Part shown: piece after piece, positions 19,824-33,197 of the stretch
Layout: each line of letters opens with the position of its first letter
Numbering within the stretch: the stretch's first letter is position 1
Assembly: GCF_025766255.1 (NCBI RefSeq)
Contig: NW_026516702.1
Span: 1-64,000 of the forward strand
Direction of reading: 5' to 3'
Length of the DNA: 64,000 nt
Source: Zychaea mexicana
Lineage: Eukaryota; Mucoromycota; Mucoromycetes; Mucorales; Lichtheimiaceae
Notes under the pieces: generated by a model
Databases searched by the model: none
What the model was told of the DNA's origin: nothing
The model's input: only the letters and a program-made list of their open reading frames with translations
Program-made: the position numbers and the translations under genes

Positions 19824-21011
19824 ATGGAATTTCCTGACTTAGGAAAACACTGTACATTTGAAGGCTGTTCACAGCTTGGTAAGAGTGAAATTCCTTCTTT
19901 TGAAAAGTGGTTTTTTATATTTATTTGTAGATTGTTGTTATTAGATTTCCTGCCTTACACATGTTACCAATGCAAAAAGATCTTTTGGTAAAGTATTTAA
20001 ATTCGTCGCAATTGTTTAATTTTCAATCTTTTAATATTTGCTTTGCTATGTCACTTTAGTCAAGAACATTTTAAACTCGATGAACATCGCTGTCCAAGTC
20101 TGAACGATCCCCAACTTGATGTCCGGTTAGTAACAGTAGCAGTAGTGTTACCTGTAGTAGCTATTACAGCTGTAACCACTACAAGGCTTCTAATCTCCCG
20201 GTTCCTTTTAAACTTTTCCTATATTCTACAGCGTACCTACTTGCCCTATTTGCGAGAGTCCCGTGCCTGGACCGAGAAACGAAGATCCCAACATACGAGT
20301 AAGTACTTTATAAGAGGAGAGAGAGCGTGTGCGGACAAGTGCTAACTAGTGCTTTTAAAGGTAAACCGTCACATACAAAACAACTGCGCAGATACCAAAA
20401 AACCATCCAACGTTTGTCGACAGAAAGGATGCAAAGCAAAGCTGCTAGTACCAATGCAATGTTCCGACTGCGGCAAGGCATACTGCGTCAAACATCGATT
20501 GCCTGTGGATCATGAATGTAAAAAGGAGAACCGTTACACGAGCGTCTACAAATCCAAACAACCAGCCGCTTCAACATCTCCAGGAACGAAATCTAAAGCA
20601 AGTATATCAGGTTTGAAAGGATTAATGTCAAGCAAAAGCAGCGGCAACCCATCCACGTCTAAACCAGATAGGTACAGTATCTCCAAATAATCGAAACGAT
20701 GTAAATGACTTCTGTGCTCATGTTTTCTCTGCCTATAATGTATTTTATGCCATATGTTAGGCCACGACCTGCCCGGGCACAGCAAAATGCTCAGCAACGA
20801 AAGCAAGAAATGGCACGGCTTAGGGAGAAAGCAAGAAATGGGGTGAGGGCTCTTTAATTTAAAAATAGCTATAAAATTGGAAAAGATCTAACATATTCTT
20901 GCATACGCGTATTCCCCGTAGCGTTTAACCGAAGATGAACAGATACGCCTGGCTACTTTGATCTCTTATGAAGAAACACCAGAAAAAAAAGACAATTGCA
21001 TAATATCTTAA
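19824..21011 (+). CDS. AN1-type zinc-finger protein, two AN1 fingers (ZFAND2/AIRAP-like)
   Basis: Seven exons: 19824-19878, 19945-19987, 20060-20125, 20232-20298, 20361-20671, 20761-20842, 20922-21011; 237 aa. It opens MEFPDLGKHCTFEGC, then DFLPYTCYQCKKIFC...H...H.C, a classic first AN1 finger; TCPICESPVP sits between. A second AN1 finger starts NVCRQKGCKAKLLVPMQC and continues CGKAYCVKHRLPVDHEC. The tail is Lys/Ser-rich and basic. Proteins of this layout (human ZFAND2A/B, ZFAND1, yeast Cuz1) bind the proteasome or Cdc48/p97 during arsenite or protein-folding stress. No ubiquitin-interacting motif or C-terminal CaaX box was found. The first five introns are 66-106 bp. Confidence 0.9.
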
Positions 21012-21268
21012 CGGATAGCACCCAATCACTTATACCTCCATAGACACTCAACTCCATTTAACTCTATAATTATAATACATTTTCTGTCCGGCTGGAAAAT
21101 TCTTATTTCGTAACATCATGTACGATGTCTCGTGGGTATCAACTGCGTGAATTGGTGGAGGATCGCAGCGAAAATTAAAGTACGGTTTGCCAATTTCCTT
21201 TTTTGGGTCGGACCTGGGTCAAAAGTGTAGGCTGCTTCCATCAGTAGCTCGACCTCTTTTTCCGTAAT

Positions 21269-21986
21269 ATGGTGTGTATAGGCAACCATCCATCCATCAA
21301 TCATCGTATCCCCCTCTCAGCGTATCCATCCATCCATCAACATCATCAATACGTCCGTGGAGTTGAAGATAAATATCGACATCGTCAACAACTTTATTTT
21401 CATCACGGACACCTATGTTGGATATACGCAAATAATAAGACAGAGGGAAACGATAGAACAATTTAAGGAATTTTACTCTAATTCTTTCCACGTTGTCTTG
21501 TAGACCTGCAAGAGAAGAAACAACGGACGCAACAAGCACGGCCGTGGCCACAACAAGTTCGTTCGCTGCATCAACTGCTCTCGCTGCGTTCCCAAGGTGC
21601 GTTTTTTGCAGCGCTCTTATACCATGTTTTATGTTTAGGTTTAGCAGAATTACTTACAGAGTTGGGATTAAATATTATATAGGACAAGGCTATCAAGCGC
21701 TTCAATGTCCGTAACATGGTCGAAGCCGCTGCCGTCCGTGATCTTCAGGAGGCTTCCGTCTACGAGGAATACGCCATTCCCAAGCTTTACGTGAAGCTCC
21801 ACTACTGCGTCTCGTGCGCCATTCACGCTCGTGTCGTTCGTGTCCGTTCCGTCGTTGACCGTCGCGTTCGTACTCCTCCCCCACGATTCCGCTTCACTCG
21901 CGTAAGTACATCTCCAAAAGAGGGTTTACAGTTTCTTTTGTGGGAAATGCTAACTGTATTCTGTTCAACGCATTTTATAGAAGTAA
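21269..21986 (+). CDS. RPS26: 40S ribosomal protein eS26
   Basis: Exons (21269-21271), 21504-21596, 21683-21901, 21981-21986; 106 aa. Exon 2 starts directly after an acceptor with [16 protein letters not shown], the N-terminus of eS26 minus its Met, so the initiator ATG must be an exon of its own. The only upstream ATG followed by GT is 21269. The Cys4 zinc-binding region ([20 protein letters not shown]...[16 protein letters not shown]) and RFRFTRK end match the family. The last exon is just AAG TAA. eS26 sits at the mRNA exit channel of the 40S subunit. Exon 1 assignment is tentative, the rest firm. Confidence 0.88.
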
Positions 21987-22005
21987 AGAGTGCGATCATG
22001 TAACC

Positions 22006-22324
22006 AACTAGTATAGCGGGTATCATCTATAGCAGACTATGTGTTGTTTCTACGAAGCTTATCAACAATGAACACGGCTTTGGGTTTTGCCCGGTTTCTG
22101 CATCATTCGGATTTTTGTGTTAGTTTATGAGAGGATTTGGTGAGAAGCCTCATGTTTCTTAGTAGCTATATACACTTATCGGGTGAGAGTTGCTCACAAC
22201 AACGCTTTGCTTGCAGGGGTTTCATATTATGCTGGCAAAAGTATGGAAATTGGAGTATCAGATCGTGTGCGCAGAAAGGGAAGGAAAGGAAAGAAAACGA
22301 GTAGAAAGTGTATTTTAAAACGAT
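22006..22324. other. Convergent intergenic region
   Basis: Shared 3' flank of RPS26 (+) and the Aurora kinase gene (-). No gene or structured RNA recognised. Confidence 0.4.
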
Positions 22325-23873
22325 TTATCGAGATCCGCGCTTCCCTTGTTGAATATGTTTAGTGATAAAGGGATGTAAAACGACCTTTCTTAACGGGAGT
22401 CTATCAATCGACTTGTACACAAGCAGCTGAATAGCCGTTCGCGGATCAATAATGGTTCAAAAATCAGTAAAGGTAGAGCGTCAACTACTTACATTCTTTA
22501 TGAGATCGGCTGCTTCTCTACTGACATGACTAGGGATCCGTAAATCGACATTTACTATCCGGCGGTACGTCGTCTCGTAACTGTCTTCTTCCTCGAACGG
22601 AGGCTTCCCGACAACCATTTCGTACAATAAAATGCCTAACGACCACAAGTCCACCTTTTCATTGTGGCTTCGACCTTGAACAATTTCTGGTGGTAGATAA
22701 TCTAGAGTTCCGCATAATGTACTTCGTCGGCTTCTGTGGGTTGTACGAAAGAGAAAAATTGGTCAAAGCTCTGCTCGTAATGCTTTTTTGTTGGAAAGAT
22801 AAGGGAGATGATGCTTGACGTACTCTGTGATACCTGTCTTCACCGACCAGCCAAAGTCACCGATCTTGAGCTCTCCTTTTAATCCAAGGAGCAGATTTTC
22901 CGGTTTAATATCACGATGGATCACCCGTTTACCATGTAGATAGAGCAATGCATTGGCCATTTGTGCAATATACTGTGTTTATGATATTTTCGTTTAGACA
23001 ATAAGATAGCACACTTATAGTTTTCTTTGTATAGATTGTACTTACCCGTGCAGCCACATCTTCTGGAAATTTTCCTTGTTCTTGTAATTCTTTGTATAGT
23101 TCGCCCTTCGCTGCCAATTCAAGTATCAGGAATACGCGTGACTCGTCGTGAAAGTAGCCATAAAGCCGAAGAATATTTGGATGTCTGTTTTTGTACGTGT
23201 GTATAGCATGAGCATCAAAATATAGAATCACAATCGGTTGTTTGGATTAATTACCTTAAATTGCCTTGAATTTCTACTTCTCTGCGCAATTGCCGTTCTA
23301 CTCCACATTTTGCGAGCTCTTTCTTGTATAACACTTTGAGTGCTACCACGAAGCCGCTTTCCTTCTCACGCGCCAGATACACTTGCCCAAAGTTGCCTTT
23401 ACCCAGAGGTCGCCCTATCTCAAAGTCACTAAGGGACCATTGTTTCTGTTCCTGTGAAATCCTTTTTTTCGTATTGAGAATAGCGAATCAATGACAAAGA
23501 AGTAGCGACGTTTCTTTTACGAAAAAGCTAACCTCGTGTTCTTCGTCGACGGTTGTTGTAGTGATCTTTTGCGAGTAGTTTTGGTGCTAGGTAACTGATC
23601 GATGACAGTGGAGGCATCTGTTGATTCTTGTTGCCGTTTACCTTGTTTTCGTTGCAGCGGCATCTTTGGTAAGTTGTTGAGACTTGTCAATGGCGCATCC
23701 TCAAGTGCTTGCTGCTTTACATAATACATTCGTTTGTATGATTATAATATAAAGAAACAACAACCGAGCGTTGAACGGAACAAAGCAAAAATTACTATAC
23801 CTTAGAAAATATAGGAGTAGAGCTCTCTGCAGTTATGGAATTGTGAATGTGTTTGACGCGTTGCTTTGCCATT
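22325..23873 (-). CDS. Aurora-family mitotic Ser/Thr kinase
   Basis: Kinase exons on -: 23255-23451, 23046-23184, 22824-22972, 22493-22733, 22325-22426, summing to 276 codons. Sequence runs [20 protein letters not shown] (glycine loop), VALKVL (Lys), [28 protein letters not shown] (catalytic loop), DFGWS (the DFGW of Auroras), the activation segment [18 protein letters not shown] with its T-loop, then [20 protein letters not shown]. The N-terminal exons are less sure: 23792-23873 ([12 protein letters not shown]) and a Lys/Thr/Gln-rich exon about 23533-23718 do not join in phase under simple splicing, so one boundary there is wrong. Aurora kinases act at kinetochores and the spindle; the fungal single copy plays the Aurora B/Ipl1 role. 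Confidence 0.92.
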
Positions 23874-24505
23874 TCATCTAGCAAAGAATCTCGATTCGGT
23901 TGCAATGACAGTGTCTTTCAAATAGCAGAGATATTTTTTAAAACAATGAGACAAAAGCATCAAAGGTTCAGTGTAGGTCAAATAATTCTCAGCATAGAAG
24001 CGGGGTCTTAATCCGCCTCAGTAACACGGACCAAATTTATCCATCATCACCCCAATTACATGCTCTTGTCCGGAATCGAACAATCGGCCTTCTGTTCCGA
24101 AGGCAACAAAGTTACTCGAACCTAAAATATTTAGTTTCTGTTCGTAATGCTTCAAAATTAGCTGGTAATGGTGCACGTCACGTGACCTACTATCTTCCCA
24201 GATATGGAAACCACCGCTGACACACACAGAATTCTTTGGCTGGCTTATATACTACTAACAGGCAGTTAACACGTTTGTAAATAATCAACGGTGTTTCTTG
24301 GTACACTTTTCATTTTTATGCTTCAGCTGCTTAAAAACTTACTAGTCTGCACTGCATTGATTGTATAGGGTAACTTTTTTATCATCATCCTTAAGAATAA
24401 GCTGATTTGTTGAAATAGAAGCCCATATTTTATGCAGTAAGTAGTGGCTGAACGAAATCCCAAAAGCCCCGAAATTTTTTTTTTCTTGTTCCTTTTGTAG
24501 CAAAT
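23874..24505. other. Divergent intergenic region with an unassigned small - strand frame
   Basis: Between Aurora (-) and the zinc-knuckle gene (+). A 69-aa - strand frame at 24018-24227 (SGGFHIWEDSRSRDVHHYQL, ending MMDKFGPCY) has protein-like composition but no ATG at its start and no family I recognise. It could be the last exon of a small gene or chance. Confidence 0.3.
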
Positions 24506-25422
24506 ATGACACGATATACCTCCATGGGCAAGAAGCAGCATGTGAAAGCCGATGAATCTTTCAAAGTAACCCCTCTAAAACCGGGGAAGCCGTCTGGAAA
24601 CTCGGATAACGCTAATGATGACAAGAGTGGTGATCGCAAACGGAAGCGACCAGCTAGTAAATTGTTGCATTCTAAAAACCTTCTTTAAGAAACATGAAGG
24701 ACAAGTGTGTTGACCGATCTTTTATAGGGCCCGTTTCCAAAGTTTCTCCCAAGGAGCAAGATAAACGAAGAAAGCGACGTCAATTTGCAAAGGAAAAATC
24801 AACTGTAAGAAAAACACACTTGAAAGATAAACACAGGAATTACGAATTGACCTTATGTTACCCGCATCAATAAAAATATAAAGATCTGTTTCGGCTGTCG
24901 ACAAAAGGGTCATTCCGTAGGTTCCTGTCCTGAAGGCAAGAATACTGCTCAAGGTATTTGCTACAATTGTGGCTCGACTGAACATTCGCTGAGCAAGTGC
25001 CGAAAGCCTCGAAAAGAGGGTAAGTGGTAGTCATAGTAGCGCAGTACGTTCGTCATCTGGATTGCTGCTAACTCTACCCTATTCTCTCCGCATCAGGTGT
25101 TTTGCCTTTTGCCAAATGTTTTGTCTGCAAAAAGGAGGGCCATTTATCAAGTAAATGCCCAGATAATGACAAGGGATTATATCCAAACGGTGGTGGATGT
25201 CGATTCTGTGGCCAGGTAGATCATTTGGCAAAGGATTGCAAGCTGACCAAGAACGAAGCAGGAACCACTGCTGTAGGCAAGATTGATTTGGAACAAGGTG
25301 CTGATGACGACGACTACCATATTTTTGTTGAAGAAAAGCAAAAAGTAACAGAAGAGCAGCAAAACGACAAGCAAGTTGAGAAGAAAGAGCAAAAGCCAAA
25401 GAAGAAAGTTGTAAAGTTTTAA
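24506..25422 (+). CDS. CCHC zinc-knuckle protein, ZCCHC9-like
   Basis: Exons 24506-24656, 24728-24804, 24884-25019, 25097-25422; 229 aa. A basic Lys/Arg-rich N-terminus precedes four CCHC knuckles: CFGCRQKGHSVGSC, CYNCGSTEHSLSKC, CFVCKKEGHLSSKC and CRFCGQVDHLAKDC, the arrangement and spacing of ZCCHC9. The C-terminus alternates acidic (GADDDDYHIF) and Lys-rich stretches. Homologues are nucleolar RNA-binding proteins linked to pre-rRNA processing. Its stop TAA (25420-25422) overlaps the stop of the convergent Gdown1-like gene. Confidence 0.88.
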
Positions 25423-26493
25423 ACTCGTTCATTATTATCGTAATCTTCTTCGAAACCCTCATCATCGTCCTCATATAAACTATCATAATTTGCTTCATCA
25501 ATTGAATCCTGGTCTTCACTATCCTCTTCATATTCATCTGGGTCGTCATCTTGTGGTCTGTGGGGTCCGGTCTCGGGATCAAGTTGCATACGGACCATTG
25601 ATAAGCTACAGTAGAGTTTCCCAGAGAAGGTTAACACTAAGTCATTTCGCTATTACCACCTTTTCCTCCCTTTTCTTTACCTCAAATCATCTGCTAAACT
25701 CTCAGAAGTGGTTCGTGGTTTGGGTTTCATCGCTTGCAGTTGGCGCCTTAATTTTTCATCCTATCCCCACAGAAGCATTTGCGTAAACAAGGCTGTTGTT
25801 GTATGTAACGCGTCACCCTTATGATACATCATATTACCTTAATTTGTTGCTGTTGTGCTTGCTCTAGTTTTATGGATTCATCCATGCGCATCATACGTGT
25901 TTTCGACTAATAAAAGAGCATAGTAGCAGCTGGCGTTAGACTTATATTATGCAACCAAGGATGACTGGGTTGTACCCATTTTATTGCTACCTGTGATCCC
26001 ATCGTTTTCGCAGCTAGCAAACTATTGCTAGCATCCCGCTTGTCTGCCAGGTCATTCGCTTGATCAACTGATCGTTTACGCATGTCCGGAGAAGGATTTA
26101 TCGATAATTCTGACATTCCTTTCGCGATATCCTGCTTTTGTAATAAAGCGTTGATCTGTTCGATACTAGTCCGCAGTTTTGCGCCTTTGTCTGGTAATGT
26201 GCTCATGAGGTTCCTACAGTGTAAGACAAAATGCACGAGCCATTATTCCATTTGAGTCTTTACCTGCTGCTGAAAACTACATATTGAGATGAAAGATTCT
26301 CTTACGAGTTGGCAAAGAGTTTCTCGTTTCGTTCTTTAAGATCAATTAGCTCTTGTCTTGACATGGTATCGAGTTTGCGAGTGAGGGATGTCGACATGCC
26401 GTCTAGAAGTCGGTTGTTTGGCGCACCGCGTGAAGGCCTGCTATTTTGAGCTTTTTGTAGCTCTGTAAGAATCGATCGTGTGTCAGCGTCCAT
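25419..26493 (-). CDS. Gdown1/GRINL1A-like RNA polymerase II-associated protein
   Basis: Five exons on -: 26306-26493, 25991-26213, 25838-25906, 25681-25760, 25419-25605; 248 aa. The first two exons encode LDTMSRQELIDLKERNEKLF and, across the splice, NSNLMSTLPDKGAKL, matching the family core of POLR2M/GRINL1A (an E-L-x-x-L-x-x-R/K-N/Q-E-x-L helix followed by LPDKGxK). Then comes a charged helical stretch (MRMDESIKLEQAQQQQIK, DEKLRRQLQ) and a very acidic C-terminus rich in Asp/Glu/Tyr. In animals Gdown1 binds Pol II and restrains initiation unless Mediator is present; a homologue in a fungus would be notable. Assignment is by motif memory, not search. Confidence 0.6.
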
Positions 26494-26659
26494 TGCGTTA
26501 TTGTTAGATTTATATTGATCTGGAGTACAGAGAAATGACGGGAAAAGAGAGAAAGCGCGAGTGCACATAAATTCCCTTGCATTTTTGCTCCGCTTTTCTT
26601 TTCTCTCAAAACGTTTGCTTTGCAAAGATCAACCCAATTCTAAAGTATAGTAATAAGCC

Positions 26660-28133
26660 ATGATTGACCGAAGCGTTGCTTATCGAGCGCTTAGCATTCA
26701 ATCGCACATGGTAACTTTATTTTAAGATATTCTATCGTCTGTGACAACACACTTTACATACTCAAATCGCCGTGAATCTTAACTAGGTGTCAGGCTACTG
26801 TGGTAAAGTAAAAAGGCGCTTTCCTCTTTTCTCTCCGGAACTTACATGTTTGTAAACGCTAAAGCTAAACTCTTTGCTTGCCCAACATTAGGTAACAAAG
26901 CAGCCGTGTTTCCGCTACAAATACTAGGCTTTGACGTGGATGTATTAAATACTGTCCAGTTCTCAAACCACACAGGTACGCGCCAATACTAGCAACAATA
27001 ACATGATCTTGATACGTTCTCTCTTACACATGTCATATCGATGGCAAAAGGTTATCCCTCGTGGACAGGAAATCGGTTAGCAGATACCGACGTACAAGAA
27101 CTTTTTGACGGGCTAGAGAAGAATGGGCTTATTGATGATTATACTCACATCCTTACCGGTAAGTGAATTGGAAGACACACGCACCTGTATGCCAATATAA
27201 CATCATGACGACTCACTGGCCATCTATAACATTGCCAGGCTATATTGGTAACTATGCGATACTTGATACGATCAAACGTTTCGTATTGAAGCTCAAGTCT
27301 GTCAATCCGAATCTTATTTATGGTAAGTTTATGTTCTTCTATTGAGTGTGTTTCTGCACATTACTTATCCATCTATAGTTTGCGATCCTGTCATGGGTGA
27401 TTGGGGCCGTTTATATGTTGCGCCCGAAATTGTTCCTCTTTATCGAAATATACTGCAAGTTGCAAACGTTGTGACACCAAATCAATTCGAAGCAGAGTAA
27501 AGTATACTTTTACTACATGGAAAACGTGTGATGTTTTACGGATCGAAATCGTGCTGATGGATCTACCATTAAAGGATTTTAGCAGATATCAAGATCGACT
27601 CGCTTGTCACAGCCAAAGAGGCAGCGAAGAAACTACATTTTCTCGGTGTATCCAACGTTATCATCACCACGCTCAAGGTTCCATTTAAAGATGTTCCTAG
27701 CGAGATCCGTCTGCCAACTGCTACCGACGAGTCACTGTACTGTTTAACCAGTCAAACAGATCCGCAGACGGGCTCTCCACGACAACACTTGATCGTATTT
27801 CCTACCTATAGGGGCTACTTTAGTGGTACCGGTGACATGTTCACTGCTCTAGTCGTAGCTCGTTGGCAAGAAGAGTTGAAAAAATCATCGCCGTCATTAG
27901 CAGCTGCTACAAAACTAGTGGTCATGTCCGTGAATGCTGTAACACGACGTACCTGGGAAAACCAGGTCAAGCACGTCAAAAAATTAACTAATGGTGAAGT
28001 CGAATATCTCGATGGCAAACCAAGTACACCTGCACTTGTCCGCTGCTGTGAGCTACAGATGGTTCAATCTAAACTTGAGATTGAGAAACCAGAAATGGTG
28101 GGCGAAACTGCTATCAAAATGACTCAACTGTAG
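26660..28133 (+). CDS. Pyridoxal kinase
   Basis: Seven exons: 26660-26710, 26787-26802, 26892-26975, 27051-27158, 27239-27322, 27379-27496, 27575-28133; 339 aa. The second exon is only 16 nt and supplies the residues that join ALSIQSHM to [10 protein letters not shown], restoring the family's N-terminal SHVV.GYVGN block. Later motifs: [54 protein letters not shown], and [17 protein letters not shown] with the catalytic Asp of the GTGD motif. The enzyme phosphorylates pyridoxal, pyridoxine and pyridoxamine in the cytosol to supply PLP; the PLP-dependent cystathionine gamma-lyase at 46158 is a potential client. Confidence 0.93.
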
Positions 28134-28903
28134 TATATTATATAGCTGACGCTGTAGCATACCTTCGGTCAAAATGTTTTCATGCAATTTCCTATAGATG
28201 AAATTAGATGTATTAAAGACAGTGGTATTTTTAGACACTAGACGTTTTCATGATATCACATGTATAGTCACTGCGTGCTTACTTGTTTTCTACTACTATG
28301 ATATCATCACTAGTATACATATTAGACTCTACAGCCATGGTAAACCATAACATCGATTCTAGCTGCGAACATATTTCCCGAGTATGATCCGCGCATTTGA
28401 AGAAAAAACGGACGCTTCCGTGTCTTTAAATTAATATAGTGGAGCAAATACTTTCTAATAGAGTGGATAATATCATTTCTGCGTATCATAAAGAGTTTCT
28501 AAAGTCAAATGTCCTTCTTGCATAGATACTGTAGCAACTATGAGTCGATTTTACATAATTTGAACTGCTTCGTAAATGACTACTGGGTCAAGCTGACCAA
28601 TCATCGATGTGTGTTTCTATTTACAGCATCTGGTTGGGCTACACATGTTGGATATAGACATAATAGCTGCCACAGGAGCAGAAAAGAGCTTCAAAAAGTT
28701 ATCCGGCCCCGCCGAACACACGGCACACCCCCACCACCTTTAAAAAAGTTCTCCTCCAAACACTCCTTTCTCTCTCTTCATTTTAAATACTGGCGAGCTC
28801 GCCATATATGATTTGTGAACTATACTTTGTTTCTTGGCAACATTCCAGCAACCACAGCAGCAAACAGCAGCATTCAGGGTCCGGAGAATCGTGATCTTTT
28901 TCG
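28134..28903. other. Upstream region of the NDR kinase gene
   Basis: 770 bp without a supported gene. A 100-aa frame at 28509-28811 has no domain signature and overlaps what is probably the kinase promoter and 5' UTR. Confidence 0.45.
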
Positions 28904-30856
<1,953 letters not shown>

Positions 30857-30975
30857 AGGGTGTTGTTTGAAAAATAAAGTTCGCCAGCCATTTAGAGCAA
30901 TCATCAGTTGCAGTGTTCAAATTAGAAAGTGTCGGTGAAAAATCACGCAGCACTTCCTGCATTTTTCGTGACGAC

Positions 30976-33197
30976 ATGTCGTTTAAATGTGTGCTCGCTC
31001 CACATCACCGTATTCCACCACCTATTTTATCCATTCTCGTAGGACGTTTACCACAAGTGTCAGCCATTATAGAAGATGTGACAGAGGAGGCAGCAGCAGC
31101 CGAGTCAATCAAATTAGACGGAACAGCGGACGATCAAGGTTTTTCTTAATTCAGTGTACTTTCGTTTACGCTTGCAGGAATCAAAAATGAAAACACACTA
31201 AAATCTTGTGTGTAGGCGATTTTTGGGATAAGGATTGGGGATGGAGTGTTGACGAGGTAAGAAAAAACTTTGTATCTTTATGCTTCCCTGTGTCTTGAGG
31301 GTCTCAGGGACCTGACTATGAACCGTTTTTAGGGACCAAAGTCACCAAGCACGGGCGATGGTGTCGCACCCACTAGCAGCAACAACACCAGCGACTACGC
31401 GCACGCGTTTAGCCCACTTACCGAGCCTTATATGGTTTCGACTTCTGCTGGAGGTGGATACATGGTCCTTGCTCACAGATCCAAGTTTGTTGTTATTGAA
31501 TTAAACGAGGAAGAAGGTGAATACTGTGCAGTTGGCCAAGGATCTGGATGCGCAGCGGAAGGGTAAGGGCGAATTATACTGTTTTCGCCATCAAAAGCTG
31601 TACCTGATCCGTCTTGCTTCGCTTTGTAGGGAGGAGATTACTGCAATCCTGTGCTTGGCACTTTTCGTTCCATCTATACGTAAAAAGTGAGGATAGTCTC
31701 AATTGTTCTTGTTCTTGCTCGCTACGCAATGTCGTATTCACTAAAGTATAACAATTTACCAAATAGCCAAATGTTTGTTATGGCAGGATACAACTCCGGA
31801 TGGCTAAGGGTTTTCTCAGAAGTAAGACCGGAAACATAGCCTGAACTTGTTCGAAAGTGGTTTGGCATTAATTGTGTGCTACTTTGTAGACCGGGACCAT
31901 GCTGACTGCTCAGTTGTTGGAACCCGCACCAATATTATCCATAAAGATCAGAACACCACCTCCAGTATTCAAGACAGCTGCAAAACAGTCCTGGCAAGAT
32001 GAAGAAATAACGCTTCTTTTTCAAGGCAACAAGGTGGTCAGCATTGACGGACAAAGTCTTTGGATGGTACTAAGGGTCTGCGACGGACAGCGAGAGAGCG
32101 GTATTGGTAAGTTAAAAAATCCCTCCGCAATAATTATAAGGCAGCAAGTATCTCAAACCTGTTATGACAGACTCTTCTCGTATGCATACAGCATTTACGT
32201 ACAAAAAGTACGAGTTCCAAAAACACGATCAAGTGAAAGACGTAGTAAGTTTAGGTAAATCTTTGGTACACTAACTCTTTGGAAATATCCCGTGTCCATC
32301 TGATTGATTAAATTAAAAAAAACAGGCCCGTCACCGCCCAGGTCAACTCCAACCACTGTCCTCGAACAATCTTCAACCGTGTCAACAATACCCTTCCCGC
32401 CAACAGCAACTTCGAGATACATAGCAGTGGGAAGCAACCCAATGCTCTGCTATTATGCAACAACAGATTCAAGCAGGCCGCTCATGTCTGCGGTTTCCAT
32501 GGCAAGTTACGTTGTTTCCAGGGTAGCAACTCCTGTTTTCTCGTTTGCCAAATCATGGTGGTCAGGAGGAGGAGGAAGCTCGACCAACAGCAGTAGCTCG
32601 TCATCGTCGCCTACACCCTTTGTACCAGACATGCATGCTCCTCCTATCAACATTGAGCAAGCTACGCCCATACCGGTTGTGTTGACATTAGGGGACACAG
32701 ACCGGCGCATCACAAGTATTTCCGTAGCACCGACGAGCACAAGCTCACAGCGAAGCACACTTGCGGCGACCACAGACTTGCTAGGACGAGTGATATTGTG
32801 GGATCTACAGTCTGGTGAGATGATCCGAATGTGGAAGGGCATACGCGATGCCGTATGCGGGTGGGTCGAAGTATCTGAAGACTGTGCTAGTGAGCTATCC
32901 ACAAACGAACGTACTCGTCCTGCCAGAGTATCGCTGTTTTTGGTCGTATATTCGGAGAGACGCGGTCTTTTACTTGTGTTCCACATGCGCCATGGTGCTA
33001 AAGTGGGGATCTTCCGGATTGGCCAAGGGTGGCGGCTTGTGCCTTGCGGTCGCGAACCGCTTGGGAGCAGTATGGTTAGTGCAGATAGAAGAAGAACGGC
33101 CATGGTGAAAGTCGAAGGCGAGTGCGGATGTCTAGCGAAGTGTCTCTTGATAGGTCCTGATGGAGAAGTGCGGAACATCCAAATTGTCACAAAGTAA
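30976..33197 (+). CDS. RAB3GAP2-like protein (Rab3GAP regulatory subunit N-terminal domain)
   Basis: Eight exons: 30976-31138, 31216-31256, 31333-31562, 31630-31686, 31767-31821, 31890-32106, 32192-32254, 32326-33197; 565 aa. Family features: a beta-propeller-like start (YMVLAHRSKFVVIEL), FVMAGYNSGWLRVFSE, WQDEEITLLF, FTYKKYEFQKHDQVKDVVS, a low-complexity Ser/Gly insert, then TDLLGRVILWDLQSGEMIRM and MWKGIRDAVCGWVEV, the hallmark of the RAB3GAP2 N-terminal domain. The animal protein is over twice as long; only the N-terminal part is present and a stop follows VRNIQIVTK. In animals the complex is a Rab18 exchange factor and Rab3 GAP at the ER. Confidence 0.8.

Noticed and set aside
21116..21551. 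Two - strand frames (including TEKEVELLMEAAYTFDPG) upstream of RPS26
   Set aside because: Composition is plausible, but they overlap the RPS26 promoter and first exons, do not join by clear splice sites, and match no family I know.
28509..28811. 100-aa + strand ORF before the NDR kinase
   Set aside because: No domain signature; lies in the likely promoter and 5' UTR.
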